A stretch of DNA of 64,000 bases, taken from NCBI GenBank assembly GCA_963744255.1, contig CAVUSZ010000015.1, positions 1 to 64,000 on the forward strand. The letters run 5' to 3'. Positions 38,010-46,485 of this stretch are shown here, piece by piece. Made by a program: the position numbers and the translations under genes. Every line of letters starts with the position of its first letter. Position 1 is the stretch's first letter. A model generated the notes under the pieces. The model made no database searches. It saw only the letters and a program-made list of their open reading frames with translations, and was not told the DNA's origin. This DNA comes from DATEDA01 sp963744255. GTDB lineage: Bacteria > Pseudomonadota > Gammaproteobacteria > Burkholderiales > SG8-39.

Positions 38010-38774
38010 ATGAGGCCACAGATGGCCACGACCATGCACGCGCAGGGTTCCCAGGCGGCGCGGCCGCACATTCTCGCCGTCGACGACGATCCCACGATGC
38101 GCGAGCTGGTCGCGGACTATCTCGGCCAGAACGAGCTGCGCGTCACCACCGTCGCGGACGGCCACTCGATGGCCGAAGTGCTCGACCGCGAGGTGGTCGA
38201 CCTCATCCTCCTCGACCTCCGGCTCCGGACCGAGGACGGCATGAGCCTTGCGCGCCGGCTCCGCGACGAGTCGATGATTCCGATCATCATGCTCACCGGG
38301 CGGCGCGACGAGGCCGACCGGGTCATGGGCCTCGAGCTCGGCGCCGACGATTACCTCACCAAGCCGTTCAGCCCGCGGGAGCTGCTCGCGCGCATCCGCA
38401 CGGTGCTCCGCCGCCGCCACGCCGAGGTGCGCCAGGGGCGGCCCGAGGGGGTGCGGGCCTATCGCTTCGACGGCTGGGAGCTGAAGCTCAACACGCGCCG
38501 GCTGACCGCGCCCGACGGCGGCGCGGTCGTCCTCAGCCGGGGCGAGTTCAGCCTGCTCGTGGTCCTGCTCGGCGCCCCGCACCGCATCCTCAGCCGCGAC
38601 CAGCTGCTGGATCTCTCCCGGCTGCACAACGACGAGGTCTACAACCGCTCCGTCGACGTGCAGATCATGCGCCTGCGCCGCAAGATCGAGCGCGATCCGG
38701 CCGCTCCCCGGTACATCCGCACCGAGCGGAGCGTCGGCTACGTCTTCAGCGTTCCCGTCGAGACGGTGTACTAG
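38010..38774 (+). CDS. OmpR/PhoB-type response regulator, copy 2
   Basis: About 254 residues. The receiver has ILAVDDDPTMRELVADYLGQ, Asp in LILLDLRLRTEDG and Lys in YLTKPFSPREL. The winged-helix output ends YIRTERSVGYVFSVPVETVY. It is highly similar to copy 1 over its whole length. GGAGG lies twelve bases before ATG 38010; ATG 38022 is an alternative start with closer GAGG. It is divergent from its kinase operon and lies ahead of a Crp/Fnr regulator. This copy is intact. Confidence 0.93.
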   Translation: MRPQMATTMHAQGSQAARPHILAVDDDPTMRELVADYLGQNELRVTTVADGHSMAEVLDREVVDLILLDLRLRTEDGMSLARRLRDESMIPIIMLTGRRDEADRVMGLELGADDYLTKPFSPRELLARIRTVLRRRHAEVRQGRPEGVRAYRFDGWELKLNTRRLTAPDGGAVVLSRGEFSLLVVLLGAPHRILSRDQLLDLSRLHNDEVYNRSVDVQIMRLRRKIERDPAAPRYIRTERSVGYVFSVPVETVY

Positions 38775-38943
38775 CGCCCGGCGAGCTCGCGGCGACTGAC
38801 GCCGTGATGTCGCGCCGCGCGCCGGGGCCGGGGAGGATCGCCCCCGACCGCCGCCCCGCACGCTTTCCGCAACTCCGTATCATTCCCCCCTCGAAACCGG
38901 GGCATCACCACGCCCGCACACCGCACCCGCGTCCCCGCCACTC

Positions 38944-39618
38944 ATGTCGAAACTGGCCCAGATGCTCGCCGAGGCCGCCTGGGCCCAGGCGCTGACCCCG
39001 GAACAACGCCGCCGGGTCGAAACCGAGACCTTCTCCCGCATCTACCCGAAGGGCAGCCACCTCTTCCACCGCGGCGAGGCGGTCGACCACTGGATGGGCG
39101 TCGTCGACGGCCTCGGCAAGATGACCATGATCGGCCGGGACGGTCGCGCAACCACGTTCGTCGCCGTCGGCACCGGCGCGTGGTTCGGCGAAGGGTCGGT
39201 GATCAAGCAGGTCCCCCGCCAGTACGACGGCGTGGCGCTGCGCAACACCGAGCTCGCGTTCGTGCCGCGCAAGCTCTTCATGTCGCTCCTCGACGAGAAC
39301 ATCGGCTTCAACCGCTTCATCATCAACACGATGAACGAGCGCCTCCAGCAGTTCATCGGCCTCGCGAGCCGCGACCGGCTGCTCGAGCCGAACGCGCGGG
39401 TCGCGCTTTCGCTCGCGTCGCTGTTCAATCCCGTCCTGTCCCCGGGCACCGAGCGGACGCTCCAAATTTCGCAGGACGAGGTCGCCGAGCTGAGCGGGCT
39501 CTCGCGCCAGCGGACCAACGAGGCGCTCAAGCACCTCGAGCGCCTCGGCTGGCTCCGGATCGAGCGCGTCGGCATCACCATCCTCGACCTCGAGCAGCTC
39601 CAGACCTTCAGAGAGTAG
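38944..39618 (+). CDS. Crp/Fnr family transcriptional regulator
   Basis: A 224-residue regulator with an N-terminal cyclic-nucleotide-binding-like barrel (SHLFHRGEAVDHWMGVVDGL, then GTGAWFGEGSVIKQVPRQYD) and a C-terminal winged helix with LQISQDEVAELSGLSRQRTN and EALKHLERLGWLRIER. No Cys cluster for Fe-S is present, so it is not an oxygen-sensing FNR. It precedes the Liv-type transport operon on the same strand by 170 bases and probably controls it in response to a metabolite or nucleotide. Confidence 0.92.
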   Translation: MSKLAQMLAEAAWAQALTPEQRRRVETETFSRIYPKGSHLFHRGEAVDHWMGVVDGLGKMTMIGRDGRATTFVAVGTGAWFGEGSVIKQVPRQYDGVALRNTELAFVPRKLFMSLLDENIGFNRFIINTMNERLQQFIGLASRDRLLEPNARVALSLASLFNPVLSPGTERTLQISQDEVAELSGLSRQRTNEALKHLERLGWLRIERVGITILDLEQLQTFRE

Positions 39619-39787
39619 GGCGCCGTCCCGAGGCACCCGCCTGACCCTGCCGGCCCCCGCCGGCAACCCTGACCGGACCGTTCGTTGTCGTCCGGGCGAC
39701 GTCGCCCGAATGACTGCGGAGCGCGTTCGCCTCCGCAACACTTCGCCCCGTTCGATCACGAAAGCGAAGGCGAAGCGGGCAAACGAC

Positions 39788-40666
39788 ATGGTCCAGTTCC
39801 TCCAACTCGTCGTCAGCGGTCTCGCCATGGGTTGCGTGCTCGGGCTCATCGCCCTGGGCTTCACGCTCATCTACAAGGCGACCGAGACGGTCAACTTCGC
39901 CCAGGGCGACCTGATGATGCTCGGCGGCTTCGTCGCCCTGACCGCCGTCGCCATGGTCGGCCTGCCGTTCTGGCTCGGCGTCGTGGCGGCGGTCGCGGTC
40001 ATGGCGCTGTTCGGCGCCGGCCTCGAGCGCGTGGCGCTGCGGCCGGTGCTCGGCCAGCCGGCGTTCGCGATCGTCATGGTGACGATCGGCATCGGCTTCA
40101 TGATGCGCGGCCTCGTCAGCATGGTCCCCGGCTGGGGCACCGAGACCTACACCGTCCGGGCGCCCTATTCCGGCGAGGTGCTGCGTCTGTCGGGTCTCGC
40201 GATCTCGGCCGAGCAGCTCGCGGTCATCGTCATGACGCTCGCGCTCTGCACCGCGCTCTACCTCTACTTCCGCTTCACGCGCCTCGGCGTGGCGATGCAG
40301 GCCGCCTCGCAGAACCAGCTCGCCGCCTACTACATGGGCATCCCGGTGGCGCGCGTGAACACGATCGTCTGGGCGATCAGCGCCGCGGTGGCCGGTTTCG
40401 CCGGCGTGCTGCTCGCGCCGATCACCTTCGTGCACGTGAACATGGGGTTCATCGGCCTGAAGGCGTTCCCGGCCGCGGTGATCGGCGGGTTCGGCAGCGT
40501 GCCGGGCGCGATCGCCGGCGGCCTGATCATCGGCGTCGTCGAGTCGCTCGCCGGGTTCTACCTCCCCGAGGGCTTCAAGGACGTCGCCGCCTACGTGGTG
40601 GTGCTGCTCGTGCTCATGGTGAGGCCGCACGGCCTCTTCGGCGGGCAGCTGCGCAAGAAGGTGTAA
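39788..40666 (+). CDS. livH: Branched-chain-amino-acid-type ABC permease LivH
   Basis: A 292-residue inner-membrane permease starting MVQFLQLVVSGLAMGCVLGL, with IALGFTLIYKATETVNFAQG, the LivH signature. Eight or so membrane segments follow, and the C-terminus ends VLMVRPHGLFGGQLRKKV. The start is ATG 39788. It is the first gene of the block livH-livM-livG-livF-synthetase-binding protein. The substrate is probably an organic acid rather than leucine, judging from the linked acyl-CoA synthetase. Confidence 0.95.
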   Translation: MVQFLQLVVSGLAMGCVLGLIALGFTLIYKATETVNFAQGDLMMLGGFVALTAVAMVGLPFWLGVVAAVAVMALFGAGLERVALRPVLGQPAFAIVMVTIGIGFMMRGLVSMVPGWGTETYTVRAPYSGEVLRLSGLAISAEQLAVIVMTLALCTALYLYFRFTRLGVAMQAASQNQLAAYYMGIPVARVNTIVWAISAAVAGFAGVLLAPITFVHVNMGFIGLKAFPAAVIGGFGSVPGAIAGGLIIGVVESLAGFYLPEGFKDVAAYVVVLLVLMVRPHGLFGGQLRKKV

Positions 40667-40669
40667 CCC

Positions 40670-41746
40670 ATGCGATTCGTCTTCAAGACCAGCTACGACC
40701 AGGACATCCGCCTCATCAAGCACGGCGGCCAGTCCTTCTGGTACGGCCTGCTCGTCGTCGCGCTGGTCGCCGCGCCGGCGTTGGTGTCCGAGTACTACCT
40801 CTCGCAGCTCACCTTCATCTGCATCTACGGGATGGTCGGCGTAGGGCTGATGCTCCTCACCGGCTACACCGGCCAGGTGTCGCTCGGCCACGCCGCGTTC
40901 CTCGCGGTCGGCGCGTACACCGAAGCTGTGCTGCAGGCCCAGGGCGTGCCCTTCGGCCTGTCGCTCGCCGCCGCCGGCCTCCTCGCCGGCCTCGCCGGGA
41001 TCGTCATCGGCCTGCCGGCGCTGCGCCTGACCGGCATCTACCTGGTGATCGCGACGATGGCCTTCGGCTTCATCGTGCAGGAGGTGCTCACGCGCTGGGA
41101 GTCGGTCACCCGCGGCAACCTCGGCATGACGCTGCGCTCGATCGACCTCTTCGGCGTCAAGCTGAACGAGGAGTGGAAGCTCTACTACCTCGCGCTCGCG
41201 CTCCTCGTGCTCGTCCTGCTGGCCGTGCTCAACCTGCTGCGCGCGCCGACCGGCCGCGCGTTCGTCGCCATCCGCGACTCGGAGATCTCGGCGCAGAGCA
41301 TGGGCATCCACCTCGCGCGCTACAAGACTGTCGCCTTCGCGCTGTCGGCCGCGATCACCGGGCTCGCCGGCGCGCTGTACGCGCACAAGCTCCAGTTCAT
41401 CAGCCCCGAGCAGTTCGGGCTCATCCTCTCGATCGAGCTCGCGATGATGATCTTCATCGGCGGCATCGGCTCGCTGCACGGCGCGATCTACGGCGCGATC
41501 TTCCTCATCGCGCTGCCGCAGCTGATCGCGGTCGCGAAGGACTTCCTGCCGGCCGCGATCGGCCACCAGACCGGCCTCGAGCCGACGGTGTTCGGCCTGA
41601 TCCTGGTGCTGGTGATCGTGTTCGAGCCGCAGGGCATCTACGGCCGGTGGCTGAAGATCCGCCACTACCTGCAGACCTTCCCGCTCTACAAGCGCGACAT
41701 GTTCCGGCGCCAGCGGACGTTCATGAAATCGGAGCGCGCGCGATGA
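40670..41746 (+). CDS. livM: Branched-chain-amino-acid-type ABC permease LivM
   Basis: A 358-residue permease beginning three bases after livH. After an N-terminal extension typical of LivM, membrane segments include LMLLTGYTGQVSLGHAAFLA and ALRLTGIYLVIATMAFGFIV, and the family loop FVAIRDSEISAQSMGIHLAR contacts the ATPase. It ends in an Arg-rich tail. The stop overlaps the livG start by ATGA, so translation is coupled. Confidence 0.95.
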   Translation: MRFVFKTSYDQDIRLIKHGGQSFWYGLLVVALVAAPALVSEYYLSQLTFICIYGMVGVGLMLLTGYTGQVSLGHAAFLAVGAYTEAVLQAQGVPFGLSLAAAGLLAGLAGIVIGLPALRLTGIYLVIATMAFGFIVQEVLTRWESVTRGNLGMTLRSIDLFGVKLNEEWKLYYLALALLVLVLLAVLNLLRAPTGRAFVAIRDSEISAQSMGIHLARYKTVAFALSAAITGLAGALYAHKLQFISPEQFGLILSIELAMMIFIGGIGSLHGAIYGAIFLIALPQLIAVAKDFLPAAIGHQTGLEPTVFGLILVLVIVFEPQGIYGRWLKIRHYLQTFPLYKRDMFRRQRTFMKSERAR

Positions 41747-42501
41747 GCCTCCTCCGCGTCGAGAACCTGTCGATCCAGTTCGGCGGCATCAAGGCGGTGA
41801 GCGACGTCAGCTTCGAGGTCGCCGCCGGCGAGGTGTTCACCATCATCGGCCCGAACGGCGCCGGCAAGACGACGATCTTCAACCTGATCGGCCGCCTGTA
41901 CGCGCCGACCGGGGGCAGAGTCCTCTTCGACGGCGTCGATCTCACGCGGCTCGCCGCGCACGAGATCGCCGGCCTCGGCATCGCCCGCACGTTCCAGAAC
42001 ATCGAGCTGTTCGAGCACGCCACGGTGCTCGACAACCTGCTCATCGGCCGCCACTGCCACCGCCGCACCGGCCTCCTCGCCGACCTCTTGTTCCTGCCGC
42101 GCGTGCAGCGCGCCGAGCGCGCCGAGCGCGAGGCGGTCGAGCGCGTGATCGACCTGCTCGATCTGGCGCACTACCGCGAGGCGCGGGTCGCCGGGCTGCC
42201 CTACGGCGTGCGCAAGGTCGTCGAGCTCGGGCGCGCGCTCGCCATGGAGCCGAAGCTGCTGCTCCTCGACGAGCCGTCGTCGGGCCTGAACGTCGAGGAG
42301 ACCGACGACATGGCGTGGTGGATCCGCGACATCAAGGACGAGCTCGGCATCACCGTGCTCATGGTCGAGCACGACATGAACCTGGTGGCGCGCGTGTCCG
42401 ACCGGGTGCTCGCGCTCAACTACGGCCAGGTCCTGACGAGCGGCGCGCCGGCGGAAGTGCAGCGCCATCCCGACGTCGTCGAAGCCTATCTCGGAGGCTG
42501 A
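41743..42501 (+). CDS. livG: Branched-chain-amino-acid-type ABC ATPase LivG
   Basis: A 252-residue ATP-binding subunit with Walker A GPNGAGKTT (about residues 37-45), Q loop in ARTFQNIELFEHATVLDNLL, an ABC signature in the variant form LPYGVRKVVELGRAL, Walker B LLLLDEPSSGL and the switch His in MVEHDMNLV. It starts in an ATGA overlap with livM. It pairs with the livF ATPase three bases downstream of its stop. Confidence 0.95.
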   Translation: MSLLRVENLSIQFGGIKAVSDVSFEVAAGEVFTIIGPNGAGKTTIFNLIGRLYAPTGGRVLFDGVDLTRLAAHEIAGLGIARTFQNIELFEHATVLDNLLIGRHCHRRTGLLADLLFLPRVQRAERAEREAVERVIDLLDLAHYREARVAGLPYGVRKVVELGRALAMEPKLLLLDEPSSGLNVEETDDMAWWIRDIKDELGITVLMVEHDMNLVARVSDRVLALNYGQVLTSGAPAEVQRHPDVVEAYLGG

Positions 42502-42504
42502 AGC

Positions 42505-43296
42505 ATGAACGCCGCAGAACCCGTCGTCGACGCGGTCCTCCGCCTCACCAACGTCGAGGCCGCCTACGGTCCGGTCACCGCCATCCGCGGCGTGTCGCTC
42601 GCGGTGCCGCGCGGCGCGATCGTCGCGGTGCTCGGCGCCAACGGCGCCGGCAAGACCACGATCATGAAGGCGATCTCCGGCATCCTCGAGCCGACCAAGG
42701 GGCAGATCGAGTTCGAGGGCGAGCCGATCCACGGCCTCGCGCCCGACGCGGTCGTGCGCCGCGGCGTCTGCCACGTGCCCGAGGGACGCGAGGTGTTCCC
42801 GTTCCTCAGCGTGCACGACAACCTGATGATGGGCGCTTACACGCGGCGCGACCGCGACGGCATCGCCGCCGACCTCGAGCTCGCGTTCGCCTACTTCCCG
42901 ATCCTGAAGGAGCGCGCGCGGCAGCCCGCCGGCAGCCTCTCCGGCGGGCAGCAGCAGATGCTCGCCATCAGCCGCGCGCTGATGGGCCGGCCGAAGCTGC
43001 TGCTCCTCGACGAGCCGAGCCTCGGCCTGTCGCCCAAGCTCACCAAGGAGATCTTCGAGATCGTCACGCGCGCGAACCGCGAGCAGGGCATCTCGATCAT
43101 GGTCGTCGAGCAGAACGCGGTGATGGCGCTCACCCACGCCCACTTCGGCTACGTGCTGGAGGTCGGCCGGGTGGTGATGGCGGACACCTGCGAGCGGCTG
43201 ATGCAGAAGGACGACGTCAAGGAGTTCTACCTCGGCATGCAGGCCGCGGGCGTGCGCGGCGAGCGGCGCTGGAAGCGCAAGAAAACCTGGCGGTGA
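42505..43296 (+). CDS. livF: Branched-chain-amino-acid-type ABC ATPase LivF
   Basis: A 263-residue ATP-binding subunit with Walker A GANGAGKTT, a Q-loop region VPEGREVFPFLSVHDNLMMG, the signature LSGGQQQMLAISRAL, Walker B LLLLDEPSLGLSP and VVEQNAVMAL. The C-terminus is extended by about twenty residues, ending in the basic string RRWKRKKTWR, which is unusual for LivF. It is followed four bases later by the acyl-CoA synthetase. Confidence 0.95.
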   Translation: MNAAEPVVDAVLRLTNVEAAYGPVTAIRGVSLAVPRGAIVAVLGANGAGKTTIMKAISGILEPTKGQIEFEGEPIHGLAPDAVVRRGVCHVPEGREVFPFLSVHDNLMMGAYTRRDRDGIAADLELAFAYFPILKERARQPAGSLSGGQQQMLAISRALMGRPKLLLLDEPSLGLSPKLTKEIFEIVTRANREQGISIMVVEQNAVMALTHAHFGYVLEVGRVVMADTCERLMQKDDVKEFYLGMQAAGVRGERRWKRKKTWR

Positions 43297-43300
43297 CCCC

Positions 43301-45139
43301 ATGACCACCGCACCGAACGCCATTCCCGGCGACACCTTTCCGGCCCTCTTCTGGAACGCGGTCGCGCGCCGCGGCGACAAGGTCGCGCTCCGCCAGAAGG
43401 AGCTCGGGATCTGGCGCGGCACCACCTGGCGCGAGCTCGGCGACACCGCCCGCGCGGTCGGCCTCGGTCTCGTGCGGCTCGGCTTCGAGCCGGGCGAGAC
43501 CGCCGCGGTGCTCGCGAACACGCGGCGCGAGTGGCTCTACGCCGACCTCGGCGTGCTCGGCGCGGGCGGGGTGTGCTCCGGCATCTATCCGACCGACGCC
43601 GCCTCGCAGGTCGAGTACCTGATGGCCGACTCGCGCTCGGTCTACCTGTTCGTCGAGGACGAGGAGCAGCTCGACAAGGCGCTCGAGGTGCGCGCGCGGC
43701 TGCCGCACCTCCGCAAGATCATCGTGTTCGACATGGAGGGGCTGCACCGCTTCAGCGATCCGATGGTGATCAGCCTCGCGGAGCTCGCGCGCCTCGGCGC
43801 CGAGCACCACCGGGCGCATCCGGAGCTCTGGGAAGCGCGGCTCGCGTCCCGGCGGCCCGACGACCTGGCGATCCTCATCTACACCTCCGGCACCACCGGC
43901 AAGCCGAAGGGCGCGATGCTGTCGCATCGCAACGTCCTTCACGCCACGCGCGGCCACGTCGCCGTCCTGCCGCAGGGGGAAGCGGACGAGCGCGTCTGCT
44001 TCCTGCCGCTGTGCCACGTCGCCGAGCGCATCGCCGGCGCCTACCTCAGCCTGTACACCGGCACGGTGCTCAACTTCGTCGAGAACCCGGAGACGATCCC
44101 GGAGAACGTGCGCGAGATCGCGCCGACGGTGTTCCTCGGCGTGCCGCGCATCTGGGAGAAGTTCTACTCGGGCGTTGCGATCCGCCTGAAGGAGGCGACG
44201 CCGCTCCAGCGCCGGGCCTACGACGCCGCGATCGCACTCGGCCGGCGGGTGGCCGACCGCCGCATCGCCGGCCGGCCGATCCCGCTCGCGCTCGCGTTCG
44301 CGTTCTGGCTCGCGCGCGTGCTGATCCTGAACAACGTCCGCAAGCTGATCGGCGTGCACCGCTGCAAGTGGATCCTCACCGCGGCGGCGCCGATCTCGCC
44401 CGACCTCCTGCGCTGGTACATGGCGCTCGGCCTCGAGATGATCGAGGCCTACGGGCTGACCGAATGCAGCGGCGCCGCGGCCGCCAACCCGATCGGCCGC
44501 CCGCGGCCGGGCAGCGTCGGCCCGAGCGTGCCGTTCGGCGCGATCGCGCTCTCGCCCGAGGGCGAGGTGCTGATCCACGGCGACCACGTCTTCCAGGGCT
44601 ACCTCAACCTGCCCGAGAAGAGCGCCGAGACGATCGTCGACGGGTGGCTGCGCACCGGCGACGTCGGGCGGTTCGACGACGACGGTTACCTGTGCATCAC
44701 CGACCGCCTGAAGGACATCATCGTCACCGCCGGCGGCAAGAACATCACCCCGTCCGAGCTCGAGAACCAGCTCAAGTTCTCGCCCTACGTCACCGACGCG
44801 GTCGTGATCGGCGACCGGCGGCCGTACCTCACCTGCCTGGTCATGATCGACCACGACAACGTCGAGAAGTACGCGCAGGACCACGACATCCCGTTCACCA
44901 ACTTCGCCAGCCTGTGCCGGGCGCCGGAGATCCAGCGCCTCGTCCAGGCCGAGATCGACCGGGTGAACGCCGCCTTCGCGCGCGTCGAGCAGATCAAGCA
45001 TTTCCGCCTGATCGAAAACAAGCTGACCGCGGAGGACGAGGAGCTCACCCCGACGATGAAGCTCAAGCGGAAGCTCGTGAACGAGAAGTACAAGCCGCTG
45101 ATCGAGGCCATGTATCGCGAGAAGGCGATCGCCGGCTGA
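43301..45139 (+). CDS. Long-chain-type acyl-CoA synthetase (AMP-forming)
   Basis: A 612-residue ANL-superfamily ligase of the FadD15/FAA1 type. It has the P-loop LIYTSGTTGKPKGAMLSHRN (about 195), MIEAYGLTECSG, GWLRTGDVGRFDDDGYLCIT and the catalytic-Lys-side text GGKNITPSELENQLK. It converts a carboxylic acid, ATP and CoA to acyl-CoA. Its place between the Liv-type ATPases and the binding protein implies vectorial uptake and activation of one acid, which could be aliphatic, alicyclic or aromatic. Confidence 0.93.
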   Translation: MTTAPNAIPGDTFPALFWNAVARRGDKVALRQKELGIWRGTTWRELGDTARAVGLGLVRLGFEPGETAAVLANTRREWLYADLGVLGAGGVCSGIYPTDAASQVEYLMADSRSVYLFVEDEEQLDKALEVRARLPHLRKIIVFDMEGLHRFSDPMVISLAELARLGAEHHRAHPELWEARLASRRPDDLAILIYTSGTTGKPKGAMLSHRNVLHATRGHVAVLPQGEADERVCFLPLCHVAERIAGAYLSLYTGTVLNFVENPETIPENVREIAPTVFLGVPRIWEKFYSGVAIRLKEATPLQRRAYDAAIALGRRVADRRIAGRPIPLALAFAFWLARVLILNNVRKLIGVHRCKWILTAAAPISPDLLRWYMALGLEMIEAYGLTECSGAAAANPIGRPRPGSVGPSVPFGAIALSPEGEVLIHGDHVFQGYLNLPEKSAETIVDGWLRTGDVGRFDDDGYLCITDRLKDIIVTAGGKNITPSELENQLKFSPYVTDAVVIGDRRPYLTCLVMIDHDNVEKYAQDHDIPFTNFASLCRAPEIQRLVQAEIDRVNAAFARVEQIKHFRLIENKLTAEDEELTPTMKLKRKLVNEKYKPLIEAMYREKAIAG

Positions 45140-45173
45140 GTCTTGGACGTCCAACTTTGACAGGAGGATAGAG

Positions 45174-46346
45174 ATGAAACGCTTGCAGTCGATGGTTACG
45201 CTCGCTCTCGCCGCCGCGGCGCTCGCGCCGCTCGCCGCCGGGGCGCAAGGGCAAGGGGTGTCGAAGTCCGAGATCGTCGTCGGCTCGATCCAGGACCTGT
45301 CCGGACCGATCGCCGCGCTCGGGTCGCACTTCCGCAACGGCCTCGCGATGCGCTTCGACGAGGTCAACGCGAACGGCGGGATCCACGGGCGGAAGATCAC
45401 GCTGGTCGTGGAGGACTCGGGCTACGACCCGAAGAAGGCGGTGCTCGCGGCGCAGAAGCTGATCCAGAAGGACAAGGTGTTCGCCGCCATCAGCACCCTG
45501 GGCTCGCCGGTGGTGATGGCGACGATGCCGCTCTTCCTGGAGCGGGACGTCCTGCACGTGTTCCCGGCCGCGCCGATCCCGCCCACCTACGAGCCGCTCC
45601 ACAAGTACAAGTTCGCCAATCTCCCGGCGTACTCGGTCACCACCCCGCTCGGCGTGAAGTACCTGGTGGAGAAGAACGGCTACAAGAAGGTGGGGATCGT
45701 CTATCAGGACGACGACTACGGCACCGACGTCCTGAGGGGCACGGAGCAGACCCTGAAGGCGCTGAACCTGCCGCTGTGCGCGAAGGCGAGCTACAAGCGC
45801 GGCGCCACCGACTTCTCGTCCCAGGTGGCGACGGTGAAGAGCGCCGGCTGCGACTTCGTCGTGCTCGGCGCGGTGCTGCGCGAGGCGGCCGGCCTGGTCG
45901 GCGAGGCGCGCAAGACCGGCTGGGACGTTCCGATGCTGGCGACTGCCGCCGCCTACGGCGCGCAGCTGCCCGAGCTCGGCGGCAAGGCGACCGAGGGGCT
46001 GTACGGCATCCCGCTGCTCCCGCAGCCGTACCCGGACGAGAAGAACAAGCCGCTGACCGACTGGATCGCCGCGTACAAGAGCCGCTTCGGCCTCGATCCG
46101 AACTACTACACCGTGATCGCCTACGTGAGCGCCGACCTGTTCGTCCAGGCCGCGCAGAAGGCCGGCCCGAACCTGAGCAACGAGAGCTTCGCGAAGGCGG
46201 TCCAGGGCCTGACCCGGGAGCCGGACTTCTTCGGCTCGCCGCGCTACAGCTTCTCGAGCACCGATCACCTCGGGACGCGCGCCGCCCGCGTGGAGCAGAT
46301 CCGCAACGGGCGCTGGGAGAAGGTGACCGAGTACTTCAACAAGTAG
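45174..46346 (+). CDS. Liv-type ABC substrate-binding protein
   Basis: A 390-residue periplasmic binding protein: signal peptide MKRLQSMVTLALAAAALAPL, then KSEIVVGSIQDLSGPIAALG, HGRKITLVVEDSGYDPKKAV and FAAISTLGSPVVMATMPLFL. It ends RNGRWEKVTEYFNK. CAGGAGG stands eight bases before ATG 45174. It belongs to the cluster of Liv-type receptors for organic acids and aromatics rather than amino acids, judging by the linked synthetase. A terminator follows. Confidence 0.93.
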   Translation: MKRLQSMVTLALAAAALAPLAAGAQGQGVSKSEIVVGSIQDLSGPIAALGSHFRNGLAMRFDEVNANGGIHGRKITLVVEDSGYDPKKAVLAAQKLIQKDKVFAAISTLGSPVVMATMPLFLERDVLHVFPAAPIPPTYEPLHKYKFANLPAYSVTTPLGVKYLVEKNGYKKVGIVYQDDDYGTDVLRGTEQTLKALNLPLCAKASYKRGATDFSSQVATVKSAGCDFVVLGAVLREAAGLVGEARKTGWDVPMLATAAAYGAQLPELGGKATEGLYGIPLLPQPYPDEKNKPLTDWIAAYKSRFGLDPNYYTVIAYVSADLFVQAAQKAGPNLSNESFAKAVQGLTREPDFFGSPRYSFSSTDHLGTRAARVEQIRNGRWEKVTEYFNK

Positions 46347-46358
46347 CTTGCTGCGTCG

Positions 46359-46388
46359 GGGGTGCGCGCGAGGACGCGCACCCCGTTT
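46359..46388 (+). terminator. Rho-independent terminator after the Liv-type operon
   Basis: GGGGTGCGCG (46359-46368) pairs perfectly with CGCGCACCCC (46375-46384) around a six-base loop, followed by GTTT. It lies 12 bases after the binding-protein stop. It separates the transport operon from the acyl-CoA dehydrogenase stub. Confidence 0.75.
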
Positions 46389-46406
46389 CCTGGTGGAGAA
46401 ATCGAA

Positions 46407-46472
46407 ATGAGCACTTACACCGCACCGCTGAAAGACATGCGCTTCGTGCTGACCGAGCTCGCTGGCGGTTGA
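46407..46472 (+). pseudogene. 5' stub of an acyl-CoA dehydrogenase
   Basis: ATG 46407, with GGAGAAA upstream, opens MSTYTAPLKDMRFVLTELAG, the characteristic N-terminus of a large bacterial acyl-CoA dehydrogenase with N-terminal helical domain. One codon later TGA ends it at 46472. A whole enzyme has about 590 residues. Its place after a synthetase and transporter fits a degradation pathway that was cut here by a rearrangement or an assembly join. Confidence 0.78.
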
Positions 46473-46485
46473 ATGAAACCAGCGA

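Noticed and set aside
39608..41665. A 685-codon minus-strand open frame opposite livH and livM
   Set aside because: Composition is a run of Asp/Glu/Arg/His without motifs, as expected for the reverse strand of GC-rich permease genes.
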